A stretch of 64,000 nt of DNA from Forficula auricularia (GCA_024734495.1 JALMQS010000099.1:97629481-97693480), one strand, 5' to 3'; positions 20,900 to 31,259 are shown, numbered from the stretch's first letter. Notes: generated by a model not told the origin, from the sequence alone. Numbers and translations: made by a program.

Positions 20900-21204
20900 T
20901 TAATACAAATTATGGACGAAAATGATAAGAATAGTCTATAAGTACCTATCATATTTTTACAAAAATATTACAAAGAATTTATTAAAAATGAAATCTTTTA
21001 TTAGATATATTTTATTCCAAGTAAGAAGTAGAACCAAATTTACATTCTGGGCAGTTTCGATCTCTAGGGTTTAGCTATATGCCCGGAAGGCATATTTGGC
21101 ACTTAGGTTCGACTTCAAGCTTGGATGATTTGTCTTTCAATTCATCTCGTTAAATATTAAAAATATATTTTCTAATTTAATCAACTTGCTATAAATTCAA
21201 ATTT
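20900..21204. other. AT-rich sequence, nothing identified
   Basis: A moderately complex patch at 21040-21130 has no coding frame and no partner in the window. Confidence 0.4.
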
Positions 21205-21400
21205 TTAATTTATTAAACCAATTATTTTACATGAATTAATGTATACATTGTATTTGAGCTTCGACTTCTGAGATTACTTCTCCACTGACCTTGATCATCT
21301 TTTTAGTCCTTGTTTTTAATAAGAGGAAAAAACTAATTAAATAAAGAACCTCTTTTCCGATAATTAATCCAATTCCATATTTTCATTCACCTTCCCTCTA
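21205..21400. repeat. Dispersed repeat S (copy 1)
   Basis: Aligns along about 180 bp with 31068-31245 in direct orientation, sharing TTATTAAACCAATTATTTTA, GATTACTTCTCCAC and AACCTCTTTTCCGATAATTA. Its element class is unknown. Confidence 0.65.
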
Positions 21401-22059
21401 ATATCCAAAATTTTTAATTAATATAATATAATATAAAAATAGCATATTAGTAATTATCAATTTACGTGAGCTTTAAAATAAAATAATTTAATTATTTAAT
21501 CTTAAATAAAATTTAAAAAAACACATCACTGTTTGTTTTATGCCTTTATTAACACAACGCCTCAAAATCTCAATAAAATTATAATCAAAAAAAGAATTCT
21601 GAACCAAAATTTATAATAATACTTTCCCTTCTCTTCGGTCTTTCGAGATCCATAGGGGCTGCATCTTTACCGGTGCACCCCTTCTTGCATTCGATTGCAT
21701 TAAAAAAAAAAGAGGTCAAAATCTAATCAGCTCTCTATCAACATTTCGACATCATATATGTTTATTTAAATCAAACAGAAGACAACCTCATTGATTTCTC
21801 CATATATATTTCAATTAATCCGAGTTATTATGGGAAAAATACAAACACAAAGTAGAGGATCTCATTTAAAATGCCTGTAATATTGTACCTATAGGCAAAT
21901 AACTAAAAAAAGAAACCGAATTTGTATTTCAATTTTCTAATAGAAAACTCAATTAATTTTTCTATCCAGATATATACATACACATTGTGTGGATGGATGG
22001 TTTTGAAATCGAAAAATCCATTAAAATCATCCCCTTTTTTTTCTACTTTTTTCCATCCC
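21401..22059. other. AT-rich sequence with K-family fragment
   Basis: 21745-21800 carries the K-family words AGAAGACAACCTCATTGATT. The rest is AT-rich or moderately complex (21620-21700) with no gene. Confidence 0.4.
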
Positions 22060-22550
22060 CTCTCTCTCTCTTTAGAAGGTTTCGGGTAAAAATTTCAATT
22101 GATCTCGTTCTCTTTGGGGGTTTGCTTGCTGCTTACATACAAACATACACAGTGAGTGTGTGTGTGAATGGATGCATGTGTAAGTGAAAGAGAGCGAGAG
22201 CGCGTCATTAATCAGGTTGCCATAGGAACGAAAGTAAACAAAGAGTTGCCCCCTCGGGCTCGTCACTGCGTCACGGGTTTGCTTGCCTGGCAGCCAGGCA
22301 GCCACCCTGAGACGAGCCAGCACTTGCACGAGGGCAAACAACCCCTACTCACAACATATTCAACTTTATGCATCTAATTATTCTATTAAAAGAGAGCGAA
22401 AGCAAGTGACGTCAGACAATTCGGTACAAATCTAGGTAGAGGGCACAGCTGCTGCCGGAATCGACCACCTGGCTCAAGAAAGGAAAGAAACCTCTCTCCC
22501 TCACAGGGATACCTCTAATAAGATCAAGAAAAAGGCAAACTTGCACCCCC
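22060..22550. promoter_or_regulatory. Large GC-richer island, candidate enhancer or promoter
   Basis: This is one of the two longest non-repetitive, GC-richer stretches in the window. It contains GTTGCCATAGGAAC (RFX X-box-like, about 22216), GTAAACAAAG (forkhead/SOX-like), CTTGCCTGGCAGCCAGGCAG (inverted repeat), TGACGTCA at 22407-22414, CAGCTGCTG and CACCTGG E-boxes near 22446-22470, and GA-rich tracts. Overlapping frames on both strands (up to 89 codons) show no domain. Confidence 0.3.
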
Positions 22551-22707
22551 GATTTAGTTTTCTCTATTGAACCATTTTCCATAGATATATGATTCCTTCT
22601 GAACGATTAATTCGTTCATTTAATTCTCGGAGGGTAGAAAACATTTCAATCGAAATTTGAAGAATCATTACTCTAATTTTGATAAAAGTTTGAGGTTGTA
22701 TGAATAT

Positions 22708-22911
22708 CGAGGGGTGATCCGCGATTGGAAGTAGGTGTACACCTCTTTGGAAGTATTTTGGAAGTACTTGGAAATATTTGGAAGTACTTGGAAATGTTGG
22801 AGTACTTGGAAATATTTGGAAATATTTGGAAATATTTGAAAGTAGTTGGAAATATTTGGAAGTACGAGTGGAAGCAGGTGTACAGCATATTAGGTTGCGG
22901 TTCACCCCTCG
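22708..22911. mobile_element. hAT-like MITE L (copy 1) with an internal minisatellite
   Basis: The inverted ends CGAGGGGTGATCCGC and GCGGTTCACCCCTCG match the intact copy at 53896-54032. The flanks ATGAATAT and ATGTAATAT are near-duplicates with one extra base. The interior consists of about ten TTGGAA(G/A)(T/A)A(C/T)-type units of 10-12 bp, absent from the other copy. Confidence 0.75.
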
Positions 22912-22914
22912 ATG

Positions 22915-22916
<2 letters not shown>

Positions 22917-22972
<56 letters not shown>
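22917..22972. repeat. (AT)28 microsatellite
   Basis: A pure AT dinucleotide run of 56 bases joins the MITE end to a K-family fragment. Three overlapping frames encode poly-(Ile-Tyr) across it and are artefacts. Confidence 0.95.
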
Positions 22973-22974
<2 letters not shown>

Positions 22975-22976
<2 letters not shown>

Positions 22977-23035
22977 TGGAGTAGTTTCGAAGCGTTGACC
23001 TTCATCATCACTCTTTTAAAATATAAATATTCTTT
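22975..23035 (-). ncRNA. Hammerhead-like core (K family, decayed)
   Basis: Minus strand: GTGATGA for CTGATGA, T, stem II GAAG-GTCAACG-CTTC, GAAAC (complement of 22984-22988), then TACTCC. Loss of the first C of box 1 and of the UH site suggests inactivity. Confidence 0.4.
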
Positions 23036-23205
23036 TTAACCGACTTTAAAAAAGGAGGAGGTTATCAATTCAAAGGAATGTCTTTTTTTTGTGTTTGTTC
23101 GTTGATTTCTCTCCTACAATGTGGACCGATTTCGATGATTTTTTTTATTGGAAAGGGGGTACCTTCCAATTGGTCCCATATTAATTTGGTCAAGTTCTGA
23201 ATATG
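23036..23205 (+). repeat. AACCGACTT(T)AAAAAAGGAGGAGG repeat (copy 2)
   Basis: Runs from TTAACCGACTTTAAAAAAGG through GTGGACCGATTTCGATGAT and TTCCAATTGGTCCCATATTA to GGTCAAGTTCTGA. It is the complement of 13966-14270 in order and landmarks. Confidence 0.6.
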
Positions 23206-23260
23206 ATCAATGACAAATTAACGAAAATATTTAATTCTTTTGAGCAAATAATGGAAAAAT

Positions 23261-23428
23261 CTTTTTATTATTTCTCATGGGGTCAATTAACCGATTGGAT
23301 ATAGAAAATTTGTTTTGTTGTTATAGCAAGCTAGCCTTATATACGATTTTATGGATAGCTTGCAATTACAATAAAACAAATTTTCTATATCCAATCGGGT
23401 AATTGACCCCATGAGAAATAATAAAAGA
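23261..23428. mobile_element. Family-J foldback
   Basis: Arms of about 72 bp are near-perfect inverted copies (TTTCTCATGGGGTCAATTAA, ATTGGATATAGAAAATTTG). A decayed CTGATGATGAATGTCATAAAG follows at 23454. One arm and a better ribozyme core recur at 39578-39720, so J and K are parts of one element. Confidence 0.75.
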
Positions 23429-23475
23429 ATATTTCTAATTTCAAAGACTGATGATGAATGTCATAAAGTAAAAAG

Positions 23476-24019
23476 TATTGACCACATCATGGTTTCAACG
23501 AATGTCGAAAATTGTAATATTCATTTAAGTAGAATTTTAAGAACTAGTGATTTTACCAAAAATAACTCGAGTTATTGAATAAAATAATATTTGTGAAAAA
23601 TAATTTCGTAGAAAAAATTCGAAATTTTGTAAAATAAATAAATAAATAAATAAAAATTAAAAATTTTTCTAATAAATATTTACTAATTAAATTTAGAAAT
23701 TAAACAAATATCAACATTTTATTAATCAATCACAAAAATATTATTGCATGAAAGTTAATTTGATTTGTGTATGTGTGTGTGTGTAAAAAACACTAGGAAA
23801 TTTTAGCTAAATTGCTAATTCTTGAAAAAATTTTAATGCCAAAAATCTGTGTATTATTATAGTAAAAGATTTTTACCCCCAAGATTTATAGATGAGACAT
23901 TTACGAAACTTATATTATATTAACAATAAACTTGTCTTGTTAGAACATATTTATTAGATGGTGTTTAGTATTTTGTATAAGAACCCCTCGAAATATCAGG
24001 TAAATCTTTTGGAGGGATG
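23476..24019. other. AT-rich non-coding sequence
   Basis: AAATAAAT and GTGTGTGT simple repeats (23634-23660, 23769-23784). No gene was recognised. Confidence 0.5.
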
Positions 24020-24600
24020 AAGGAAGCCCGTTAAGAAAAAGGCAAGATGAATTTCTTAATGAGAGGGGTGGAAAATATTTCTAATTGGACCTTGAGCCTG
24101 AAGAAGGGCTGCGAAAAGGCGCAAGGGCCTGAGAAGGGAAGTTTTTGAGTGAGGCAGCTCAGCAGGCAGACAAGCCCCGAGGGCTGGGTGGGTGGACCAT
24201 TTATCGATTGGGCATAGGGGTGGGTGAGACCAGGGTGTCCTTGTCCAGCTGGATGGACCGGTGCTGCTCTCTGACGAACAATATTGAAACTAATTTTGCC
24301 CGAATATAAACAAAAAGCGGGTGCGAGAAAACCTCGGCACCCTTGACGCAAATGGAGCCGAGATTTGAAGGCAAGCAAGCCCTTGAAGAAGGGACAAGCG
24401 AGCATACAAACAGCCAGCCAGACCCGAACAGAAAGAAAGAAAGAAAGAACACTGGGTTCTCTATACAGTGCGGCAGTACAGAAATCTCATTGTGCCCTCA
24501 AGAGAGAGGAACCCGAGCAACAAGCCAAGGGGGGCAGGAAGAAATCTAGAAACGACCAAAGACGAAAAAGAAAATAATATTATGTCGAACAGAGGGACAA
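24020..24600. promoter_or_regulatory. Longest GC-rich island, function unknown
   Basis: GC content is far above the flanks over almost 600 bp and no transposon end is present. It holds the longest open frame of the window (124 codons, 24031-24405 minus), with a Pro/Leu/Phe-rich translation lacking known domains or a credible start context. Overlapping frames on both strands suggest the openness reflects GC content. Contents include ATCGATTGGGC (24192), an (AAAG)n tract (24430-24449) and inverted CCCTTGAAGAAGGG. It could be an enhancer, promoter or unspliced 5' UTR. Confidence 0.3.
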
Positions 24601-24724
24601 AATAGGTCATTTCTCTGAAATCAAATTTCAAAAAAAAAAAAAAAATATATTTTAAAAATGTGCATTTACACAGTTTTAAATTTATCAAAGGTTTTAAATA
24701 TAAGACTAAAGATTTGATTTTACT

Positions 24725-24965
24725 TAGAGAAAGTGGTGTAGGTTTTAGGTGAAACATGATATTAATTAATAAAGTAAAGGGTGTATAGTTTCACAGTGAA
24801 TGAAATAAAACTCAAAGAGGTTTATAGAAATTCAATATATTTCGGATTAGTTTTAACCTGTAAACTCCTGATGATGGACTAATAATCCGAAATATATTGA
24901 GTTTCTATAAACCTCTTTGAGTTTTATTTCATTCACTGTGAAACTACACACCCTTTACTTTATTA
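24725..24965. mobile_element. Family-C hammerhead foldback (copy 2)
   Basis: The flank GTGGTGTAGGTTTTAGGTGA leads into a palindrome between AAGTAAAGGGTGTATAG and its complement. The left arm has lost its CTGATGA box by a deletion (24841-24858). The right-arm ribozyme is intact. Confidence 0.82.
24862..24904 (+). ncRNA. Hammerhead ribozyme core (C family, copy 2)
   Basis: Stem I AAACTC (24862-24867) with GAGTTT (24899-24904), CTGATGA at 24868-24874, T, GGA-CTAATAA-TCC, GAAA at 24889-24892, UAUA loop, U-U before the predicted cleavage at 24898. It is identical in all core positions to 15746-15788. Confidence 0.75.
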
Positions 24966-25035
24966 ATTACTAAAGATTTGAGCATCTTTTTTTGAAAAAA
25001 GTTGGACCTCAGGTTAAAAGTAACCAATGTTTATT

Positions 25036-25169
25036 AAAAGAGAAAGAATTTAATTTTTAGGACAAATTCTAAAATTTTAGTAGAAATATCATCCCCTCTG
25101 ATTTCGAAATTTAATAATATTTCTATTAAAATCTTAGAATTTGTCCTAAAAATTAAATTCTTTCTCTTT
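25036..25169. mobile_element. Small near-perfect foldback
   Basis: Arms of about 50 bp (AGAGAAAGAATTTAATTTTT and complement) enclose a loop of about 30 bases. No flanking duplication was identified and no second copy was seen. Confidence 0.7.
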
Positions 25170-26395
25170 AAATATATTTGTGAAGCCTAACTAGTAATCT
25201 TATTTCATAAATTTTAAATAAAAATAACACTGGCCAAAATACATGGCTGAAATGAGATCTTAGATGCAGTTCGGATTTATCTAGATCTCGGTTTGATTAG
25301 ATCAAAAAAAAGACACAAGCCGTCTGGCTCCCAAATTTTCACTTATAGTACATTTAACAAGTACCGCTCTATATATGATAGAAGTAGTTTTGATTTGAAA
25401 AGAAAAAAATTGGCTCTATGTTTCTATGTGACGTCACAGACTGTAGACTACATTTTTACTAAATACATTTTGTTGCTTAAAATGTTAGATCAGTTTTTGA
25501 AAATGTATTTTACAGGCTGATTCCAAAATAGTCCTAGTTTTTCTAATCAGCTCCAAGTTTTGAGATACTTTTGGTCGAATTGCTTATATTTGAGGCGTGT
25601 GTATTAATTCAAAACAGCAATATTTGAAATTAAAAAATATTTTAAAATAATTAATCCGAAGATTTGAGTATTGAAAAATAGATGGATTCTTTTCAAAAAT
25701 ACAACTCACGGTATAAACCAAAATATACCGAGAAAGAATTTAAACTTTAAGGTTAGGTAGATGTCAAAATTCAGATTTAAGTAGACATATTTTTATATTG
25801 CATCCTGAGGAGATGGAGCCCTCTGAAATGCAATGTAAAAATATTTTTTAGATTTTGACCTTAAAATTGAAAATATTTTAATTTTCTTAATTGAAAAAAA
25901 ATTTGGTTGATTATTTATTTATTATTTATTTATTCATCTATCATTTCTAAATTATCGGTTGTTTTTAGGTCAATTAAAGTTCTATTTATACTAAAATAAA
26001 CTAAAACTATATTTTTTTGAATAAAAATAAATATAAGTAGGTAGGTGAAAAAATTGTAAGTAGTTGTAGTTTTTTTTCACAATTAATAGAATTCTCATTG
26101 AGCTAAAAATAAGCAGTAAATTGGAAATGATATGGGTTTAATGATTTTTTTCAATTAAGAAAACTAAATATTTTTATTTCAAATATTGCTAATCATTATC
26201 AAATAAAAAAATAAAAGCAAAAATTTGACATTTTTATGAAATAATAAAATAATTAAAATAAATACAAATAATGTTATAGAACAAAAAAATCCTAACGTTT
26301 TCTCGAATATTTTATAAAATATTTGTAAGTACATATTTATTCGAAATAATTTTTTATTTTTTTTATTTTTATTCTTGAAACTCAAAAAACTAATT
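25170..26395. other. AT-rich non-coding sequence
   Basis: Contains a TGACGTCA palindrome at 25429-25436 in a slightly GC-richer patch. The 75-codon frame at 25293-25520 has no domain. The rest is A/T-rich. Confidence 0.45.
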
Positions 26396-26530
26396 ACCAC
26401 AATCACAATTAATAAGGCTTTCGAACAAAAATTATAAGTTTTTATATTATTATAAGGTATTATATTATTTCTACAAATCACAAAAATATAAATTTTAATC
26501 GGTATTTACCATTTATTTCCCTCAAATAAA
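26396..26530. repeat. Dispersed repeat Q (copy 1)
   Basis: CACAATTAATAAGGCTTTCG and following sequence (ATATAAATTTTAAT, CAAATAAATGAA) match 28163-28310 in direct orientation. Class unknown. Confidence 0.65.
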
Positions 26531-26809
26531 TGAATTTTTAATTTATAAGATTTATATAAATTAGCTGTTTTAATAACCACAAGTGTGAGACAATATAAAT
26601 AAAATTACAAATATTTAATTTTTCTATTTTTTTTTTAATTTTTAGTATAATAATTAAAAGTCACCAAAATTTTTAAAACTTTGCACAATAATATTTTTCT
26701 TGTAATTTCTTGCTAATAAATAATAGTGATTCGAGTGTAATTATTCCTATTGAATCCAATTACTTGTCTAATGTATCAATTGATTCATTCCATATAATAA
26801 TATATAGTT
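26531..26809. other. AT-rich sequence
   Basis: No feature was recognised in this stretch. Confidence 0.5.
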
Positions 26810-27240
26810 ATAGTTGATGGTTCATTTGCCCGGGAACGAAATCGATCTACGTGTCTCGTTTTGTGTTGTTGTTGTTGTTGTTGTTGTTTTTGTTTATCAA
26901 TAGAATTCAACGATCATCGTTGGTTCGTTTCATTTTCCATTTGATCATTATAGTAATTTTTCTATTTGAGAGAACTCTGATGTAAATATGGTGTTCGACC
27001 ACAAATGCTCGCTCGTTGGGAAATGAAACGAGGCCTGCTCTATCTGTGTCTGTGTGTGTGTCTGTGTGTGTGTGAAGTGCGTAGAGAGAGAGAGAGAGTC
27101 AGCTAAAGTGGGAAAGAGAGAGAGCCACATTCCAAGGGAAGAATGGTTGGCCCTTGGTTGCTTGGCTCCAGATAAACCGTCCGTTTCGGTCTATACTCTG
27201 ATGCTTGGCTCAAAAACTTCCGACATTTAAAATATTCATC
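26810..27240. promoter_or_regulatory. GC-richer island with TGT and GT/GA tracts
   Basis: GAACGAAATCGATCTACGTG, an inverted pair CGATCATCG-TTGG and a (TGT)n tract (26861-26888) are followed by GT- and GA-repeat DNA (27048-27100). Candidate regulatory region. The minus frame at 26948-27130 is driven by the simple repeats. Confidence 0.22.
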
Positions 27241-27324
27241 GACTATCCTATCAGTGGAATTTTTTGGGGGGAAAACGAACTCATCTCTTTATAATTTTAA
27301 ACATAAGCTCTATGTAGGCTAGAA

Positions 27325-27611
27325 CAGTGTTCCGCAAAGTGTGTGCAGCGGCACACTGGTGTACCGTGGTCATTAATTGGTGTGCCGCTGAGAGTTATGC
27401 GAGCAGCAAGAGATAAGAGCAGTCTTATCAACGATTGCTCCAAATTTTGATCGCCTGTGCTCAATTAAGCAGGCTCACATTTCTCATTAAACATCTTTTC
27501 ATATTATATTGATTTTAATATTAAATAAACATTGTTTTTTTCTTTGGTGTACCTCTAAAATTTCTTGATTTGGTAGGTGTACCTTGAACAAAAAAAGTTT
27601 GCGGAACACTG
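27325..27611. mobile_element. hAT-type non-autonomous element
   Basis: The inverted ends CAGTGTTCCGCAAA and TTTGCGGAACACTG are flanked by an exact 8-bp duplication GGCTAGAA (27317-27324 and 27612-27619). The length is 287 bp and no transposase frame is present. Subterminal GGTGTACC words occur at both ends. Confidence 0.9.
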
Positions 27612-27689
27612 GGCTAGAAGGGATATAGCAAGCTTTTGGTTTGAAATCGGAACACGAGAAGCTGAAATTTAAATGAAAGATTTTTCGTT

Positions 27690-27815
27690 TTTTGTGATTT
27701 TCTCAAAAACGGCAACAACGATATTTTTAAAAATTGATGTACTTCTCAAGTGTCATAAGTTGCTAGTCATGTATAAATTTTAATCCGATTGAAATAAAGG
27801 AAGGAGGGTATACAA
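27690..27815. repeat. Dispersed repeat O (copy 1)
   Basis: AATTTTAATCCGATTGAAAT and AAAGGAAGG, preceded by GGCAACAACGATATTTTTAA, are matched in reverse complement by 37470-37590. Confidence 0.6.
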
Positions 27816-28004
27816 ATTAGGAGTATCGACAAAAAATATATTTTTAATTTTGTATTATGAAATTTAGATATATCTAAAAAATTTAAAAATAATAATATCA
27901 CAATTATAATATAACAAATCAAATTAATTTGAGAGCTTATGATTTATTTGAAATCCATCATCATGATTTATTCTTAACACTCGAAAAAACTAGTAACTTT
28001 TAAG
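27816..28004. other. AT-rich sequence with decayed hammerhead remnant
   Basis: On the minus strand 27935-27965 reads ATGATGATGGATTTCAAATA, a decayed K-type core without GAAAC. Confidence 0.35.
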
Positions 28005-28131
28005 GATATAGGTGTTGGTTCTATATGAAACATTTTTATATAATAATAAAAATTTAGTAAAATGCGAGGTAGATTTCACAAAAAAAAAACCTGAAACCTA
28101 CCTCGCAATTTTACTAAATTTTTATTATTAT
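28005..28131. mobile_element. Family-F short foldback (copy 2)
   Basis: The flank GGTGTTGGTTCTATATGAAA is followed by a hairpin with arms containing AATGCGAGGTAG and complement around an A-rich loop. Copy 1 is at 7150. Confidence 0.65.
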
Positions 28132-28162
28132 GAAAAAACTAGTGATTATATCAGGATACAAA

Positions 28163-28310
28163 ATTATAAAATCACAATTAATAAGGCTTTCGAACAAATA
28201 TTATAAGCTTTTATATTATTATTAATAAGCTACGGTATATTATTTCTATACAAATCACAAAAATATAAATTTTAATAGATATATCGCTTATTTATCGCAA
28301 ATAAATAAAT
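28163..28310. repeat. Dispersed repeat Q (copy 2)
   Basis: Direct match to 26396-26530 with small indels. Confidence 0.65.
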
Positions 28311-29340
28311 ATATATTGATATGAAAGAATTCGAGTTGTTACAATTTTTGTGTAGCCTCACGCCAAATCTCCAAGAAAACTTTGGTCATAATTGTGATAT
28401 TAATATTTTCCGATTTTGTGAATTTTCAAATATTTTTTTTTTATTTTTAAGATATAATCTTGTTACAATTAACATTAGCTTATTTTTATTTGAAAAATCA
28501 CAAAAATGTCTTCTAATAAAATGCAAAAATCTGAAATATGAAGCTAATCCAATATTTAGATATTATATTTTTGTTATAATGATTTACCTCGACAATTGGA
28601 CAACCCCTTGGATTTCTCTTTAAATATTAATAGAATTGCAATTTTGTTCAAATTGCTGACCCTAGTCGATAAGTAAACTATTGTACTATTATATTATATT
28701 TTTTATATTATATTGTTGTTGTACTATTGTTGTATCATTATTATATTATTATTATTTTGTTGGATTGCTGTTAAATTATTGTTGTATTATTTTGAAGATT
28801 TTACTTTGTCATTAATGCTGTCAGTGTTATTATAATGTAATATTTTGTTTTTCTTTAGTATTAATATTGTTATATTTGTTAATTATTGTATTATATTACT
28901 GTATATTAGGCATTTATCCGTTGAAAATAAATAAATAAATATAATAAAACTTGTCCCATAAAATCTCTGATCCATAAGGGGACACTCTCGTGGATTGTTT
29001 CCAATAATAATATATTGACCATTGTAAATATGTAGTATGTGTAAAAAAATTACAAGAAAAGGAATGGCTTAATAGCAGAAGGTCAAAAATCAAATTTAAG
29101 ATTCTACCCAGATTTAGAAATCAAGTTAAAAAATGAGAACCTTTTATTTGTGTTTTTCCTTATATACGAAAAAAGGCTAAAAGTGTTGGAACCAGTGAGG
29201 TAAGGTTAGGAACTAGCCTCCCAACTTAAAAATCATTATTTTTAAGATGTTTATAATAAAATATTAATAAATAACTAATGGATAATTATTATTATTAAAG
29301 AATTAAATTTTGCTTAAGAATTTAAAAACTATTTGGGCCA
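28311..29340. other. AT-rich non-coding sequence
   Basis: A 100-codon frame at 28321-28623 encodes a Phe/Leu/Asn-rich sequence without a recognisable domain. 28680-28900 is built of TTATTG/TATTA variants. No gene is supported. Confidence 0.4.
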
Positions 29341-29480
29341 AGCCCCGACGACCCTCATTCCTTTGGGAATTCTAGGCCAGTGAGACCCATCCATCCATCC
29401 ATCCCATCCATCGGTGTATCCCGCCAAAAGCCAAAAGCGAAGTGGGAGTAAAGAGAAGAGACTCCCTGACCTGTTTGGAT
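29341..29480. other. GC-richer patch with (CCAT)n
   Basis: A CCATCCATCCATCCCATCCA tract (29386-29412) lies next to GC-richer unrepeated sequence. The minus frame through it (29372-29590) has no domain. Confidence 0.35.
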
Positions 29481-29696
29481 CTCTTCATAGATGTCCGTTT
29501 TTTAAGTGTCTGAAGATCGATTAAAGAAAAATGATTCAGCGATATCTGCCGGCTGGAAAAGTGCCTATAATCCTTAAATAATGACATCAATGATTGTCAT
29601 TATAAAAAAAAAAAACTGAATCAAACTAAATTGAAACATCTATTCTTTTATGTATATATAGATAGATAGATAGAAGGGTCGAGAGATAGATATACA
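29481..29696. other. Non-coding sequence
   Basis: Includes a short (GATA)n tract at 29660-29672. No other feature was recognised. Confidence 0.4.
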
Positions 29697-29806
29697 CTTC
29701 CTAAGCGACCGGCCACAATGCAAACCTCTCACGTTCCCAAATATTGGTCCAGAGACACCTCGGTATGCTTTTTTTGTGTTTTGTTTAAATAATAATACCT
29801 TTACGT
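29697..29806. repeat. Dispersed repeat R (copy 1)
   Basis: Shares CTCCCAAATATTGG-type sequence (here TTCCCAAATATTGGTC) and TGTTTTGTTTAAATAATAAT with 31545-31650 in direct orientation. Class unknown. Confidence 0.6.
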
Positions 29807-29992
29807 GAATCCACTTGGTTTTATTTCATTTAAAAACACTCCAAAAATTAAAAAAAAACTAGTTAACACTACACCTTTTCTAAGGGTCCAAATGTTTTTC
29901 AGAAATCTCATATGGAATATTAGAAAATCTCACTTGTAGGTATTTCAGAAATTTCAATTGAGAAAACCTCAATTTGTATTTCAGAAAATAGA

Positions 29993-30960
29993 TATATAAG
30001 AGTTGAAATTTTATTTAAATCACACATAATTAATTATAATTATTTATTAAACACAAACAAATAACACAATACCTATACCAAACTACGACGTTTCGATCTC
30101 AAATATGAGAACTAGGGTGGTCCTTATTTTGGGTATTTTCGAATTTTTACGCTGACAGAGGCTCCTATGGTTCGAAATAAATATAAAAAAATAACGCTAA
30201 GTTTCAAGTCTCTATCTGAATAATAACCTGTGCCGCACATCAATGCAAGTTTCCCATCTAAATAACATGGGGTTTTTGCCATTGAACGATCTATTTATTC
30301 CGGCCAAAGTAATGTTTCAAAAAATTTGAAACTCTGTAAACGTTATCCTTATAATAGTAGCTATCCCTCAGAATTTTTACAAATTTTCAGCTATTATAAT
30401 TTCGAAGTTACAGCAAGATAAAATACTGCTATATCTTAGTTTTAGTATGTTATATATTCCAAAATCATATTAACCAAAAATCTGTAAAAATTCTGAGAGA
30501 TAGCTACTATTATAAGGATAAAGCCTACGTACTTACAATTTTTTTAATCATTACTATAGCCGGAATAAAAAAATTGATCGTTCAATGCCAAAAACCCCAT
30601 GTTATTCAGATGGGAATCTTGCATCCCTCTGCGGAACAGGTTAAAATTGAGATAGAGACTTAAAGCTTGGGGGATATTTTTTTAAAAATTTATTTCGAAC
30701 CATATGAGCCTTTGTCAGCGCAAAAATTTGAAAATACCCAAAATAATGAACACCCTAATAACCACCCACTCCGATATTAGGTTAGTTAGAGAACAATCCC
30801 AGAATAAGCCAATCGAAACGTCGTAGTTAATATTGTATTATTTGGTCGTATTCCATAAATAATTATAATTAATTATTATGTGTGATTTAAATAAAATTTC
30901 AACTTTAAATAAAATTAATCACAAAAATACAAGCTTTATGATCTACATTTCTAACACATA
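29993..30960. mobile_element. Family-I foldback (copy 2), split by a TA-flanked element
   Basis: Left arm 29993-30110 (TTGAAATTTTATTTAAATCA to CGACGTTTCGATC) and right arm 30785-30960 (GAGAACAATCCCAGAATAAG, then GCCAATCGAAACGTCGTAG) are separated by the inserted element 30115-30755. The right side keeps the unique flank AATTAATCACAAAAATACAA. Confidence 0.75.
30115..30755. mobile_element. Long-arm foldback inserted at TA
   Basis: Arms of about 260 bp start GGGTGGTCCTTATTTTGGGT and end in the complement (ACCCAAAATAATGAACACCC). TA flanks both ends (30113-30114, 30756-30757), consistent with a Tc1/mariner-type MITE. The interior shows no transposase frame. Confidence 0.8.
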
Positions 30961-30984
30961 ATTAATTATAATTATGTATTTTTC

Positions 30985-31066
30985 ACACAAAAAATAATAA
31001 TATATAATTAGGCGATCTTGAAAGGTAGACAGAATTGGTCGATCGAAACGTCGTTTTTTATATAAA
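30985..31066. other. Hammerhead-like relic
   Basis: 31020-31060 reads CTTGAAAGGTAGACAGAATT then GGTCGATCGAAACGTC. It resembles the family-I apex with stem II largely decayed. Confidence 0.3.
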
Positions 31067-31067
31067 T

Positions 31068-31245
31068 TTTATTAAACCAATTATTTTACATTAATTAATG
31101 TATACATTGTATTTTTGCTTCGATCCCGGAGATTACTTCTCCACCATCATTCATCTTTAGTCCTTGTTTTTAGCTAAGAGGAAAAATCTAATTAGATAAA
31201 AAAACCTCTTTTCCGATAATTATTTCAATTCCATTATTCCCCAAT
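31068..31245. repeat. Dispersed repeat S (copy 2)
   Basis: Direct match to 21205-21400 over its whole length. Confidence 0.65.
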
Positions 31246-31259
31246 CAAGTCGATTGGTT

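Noticed and set aside
22673..23039. Overlapping frames of 60-113 codons on both strands
   Set aside because: They translate the MITE minisatellite and the (AT)n tract (poly Ile-Tyr and FQIFP-type repeats), so they are repeat artefacts.
23448..23475. CTGATGATGAATGTCATAAAG as a ribozyme
   Set aside because: Stem II is only 3 bp and GAAA has become TAAA. I treat it as a decayed K-family remnant.
24031..24405. 124-codon minus-strand frame as a gene
   Set aside because: No recognisable domain and overlapping open frames on the other strand. GC-rich composition alone explains the lack of stops. I kept the island as a regulatory candidate.
26179..26481. 100-codon minus frame resembling a membrane protein
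   Set aside because: Phe/Ile/Leu/Lys/Asn-rich because the DNA is A/T-only. It also overlaps dispersed repeat Q.
28321..28623. 100-codon plus frame
   Set aside because: Composition is AT-driven, with no domain, splice context or conservation evidence.
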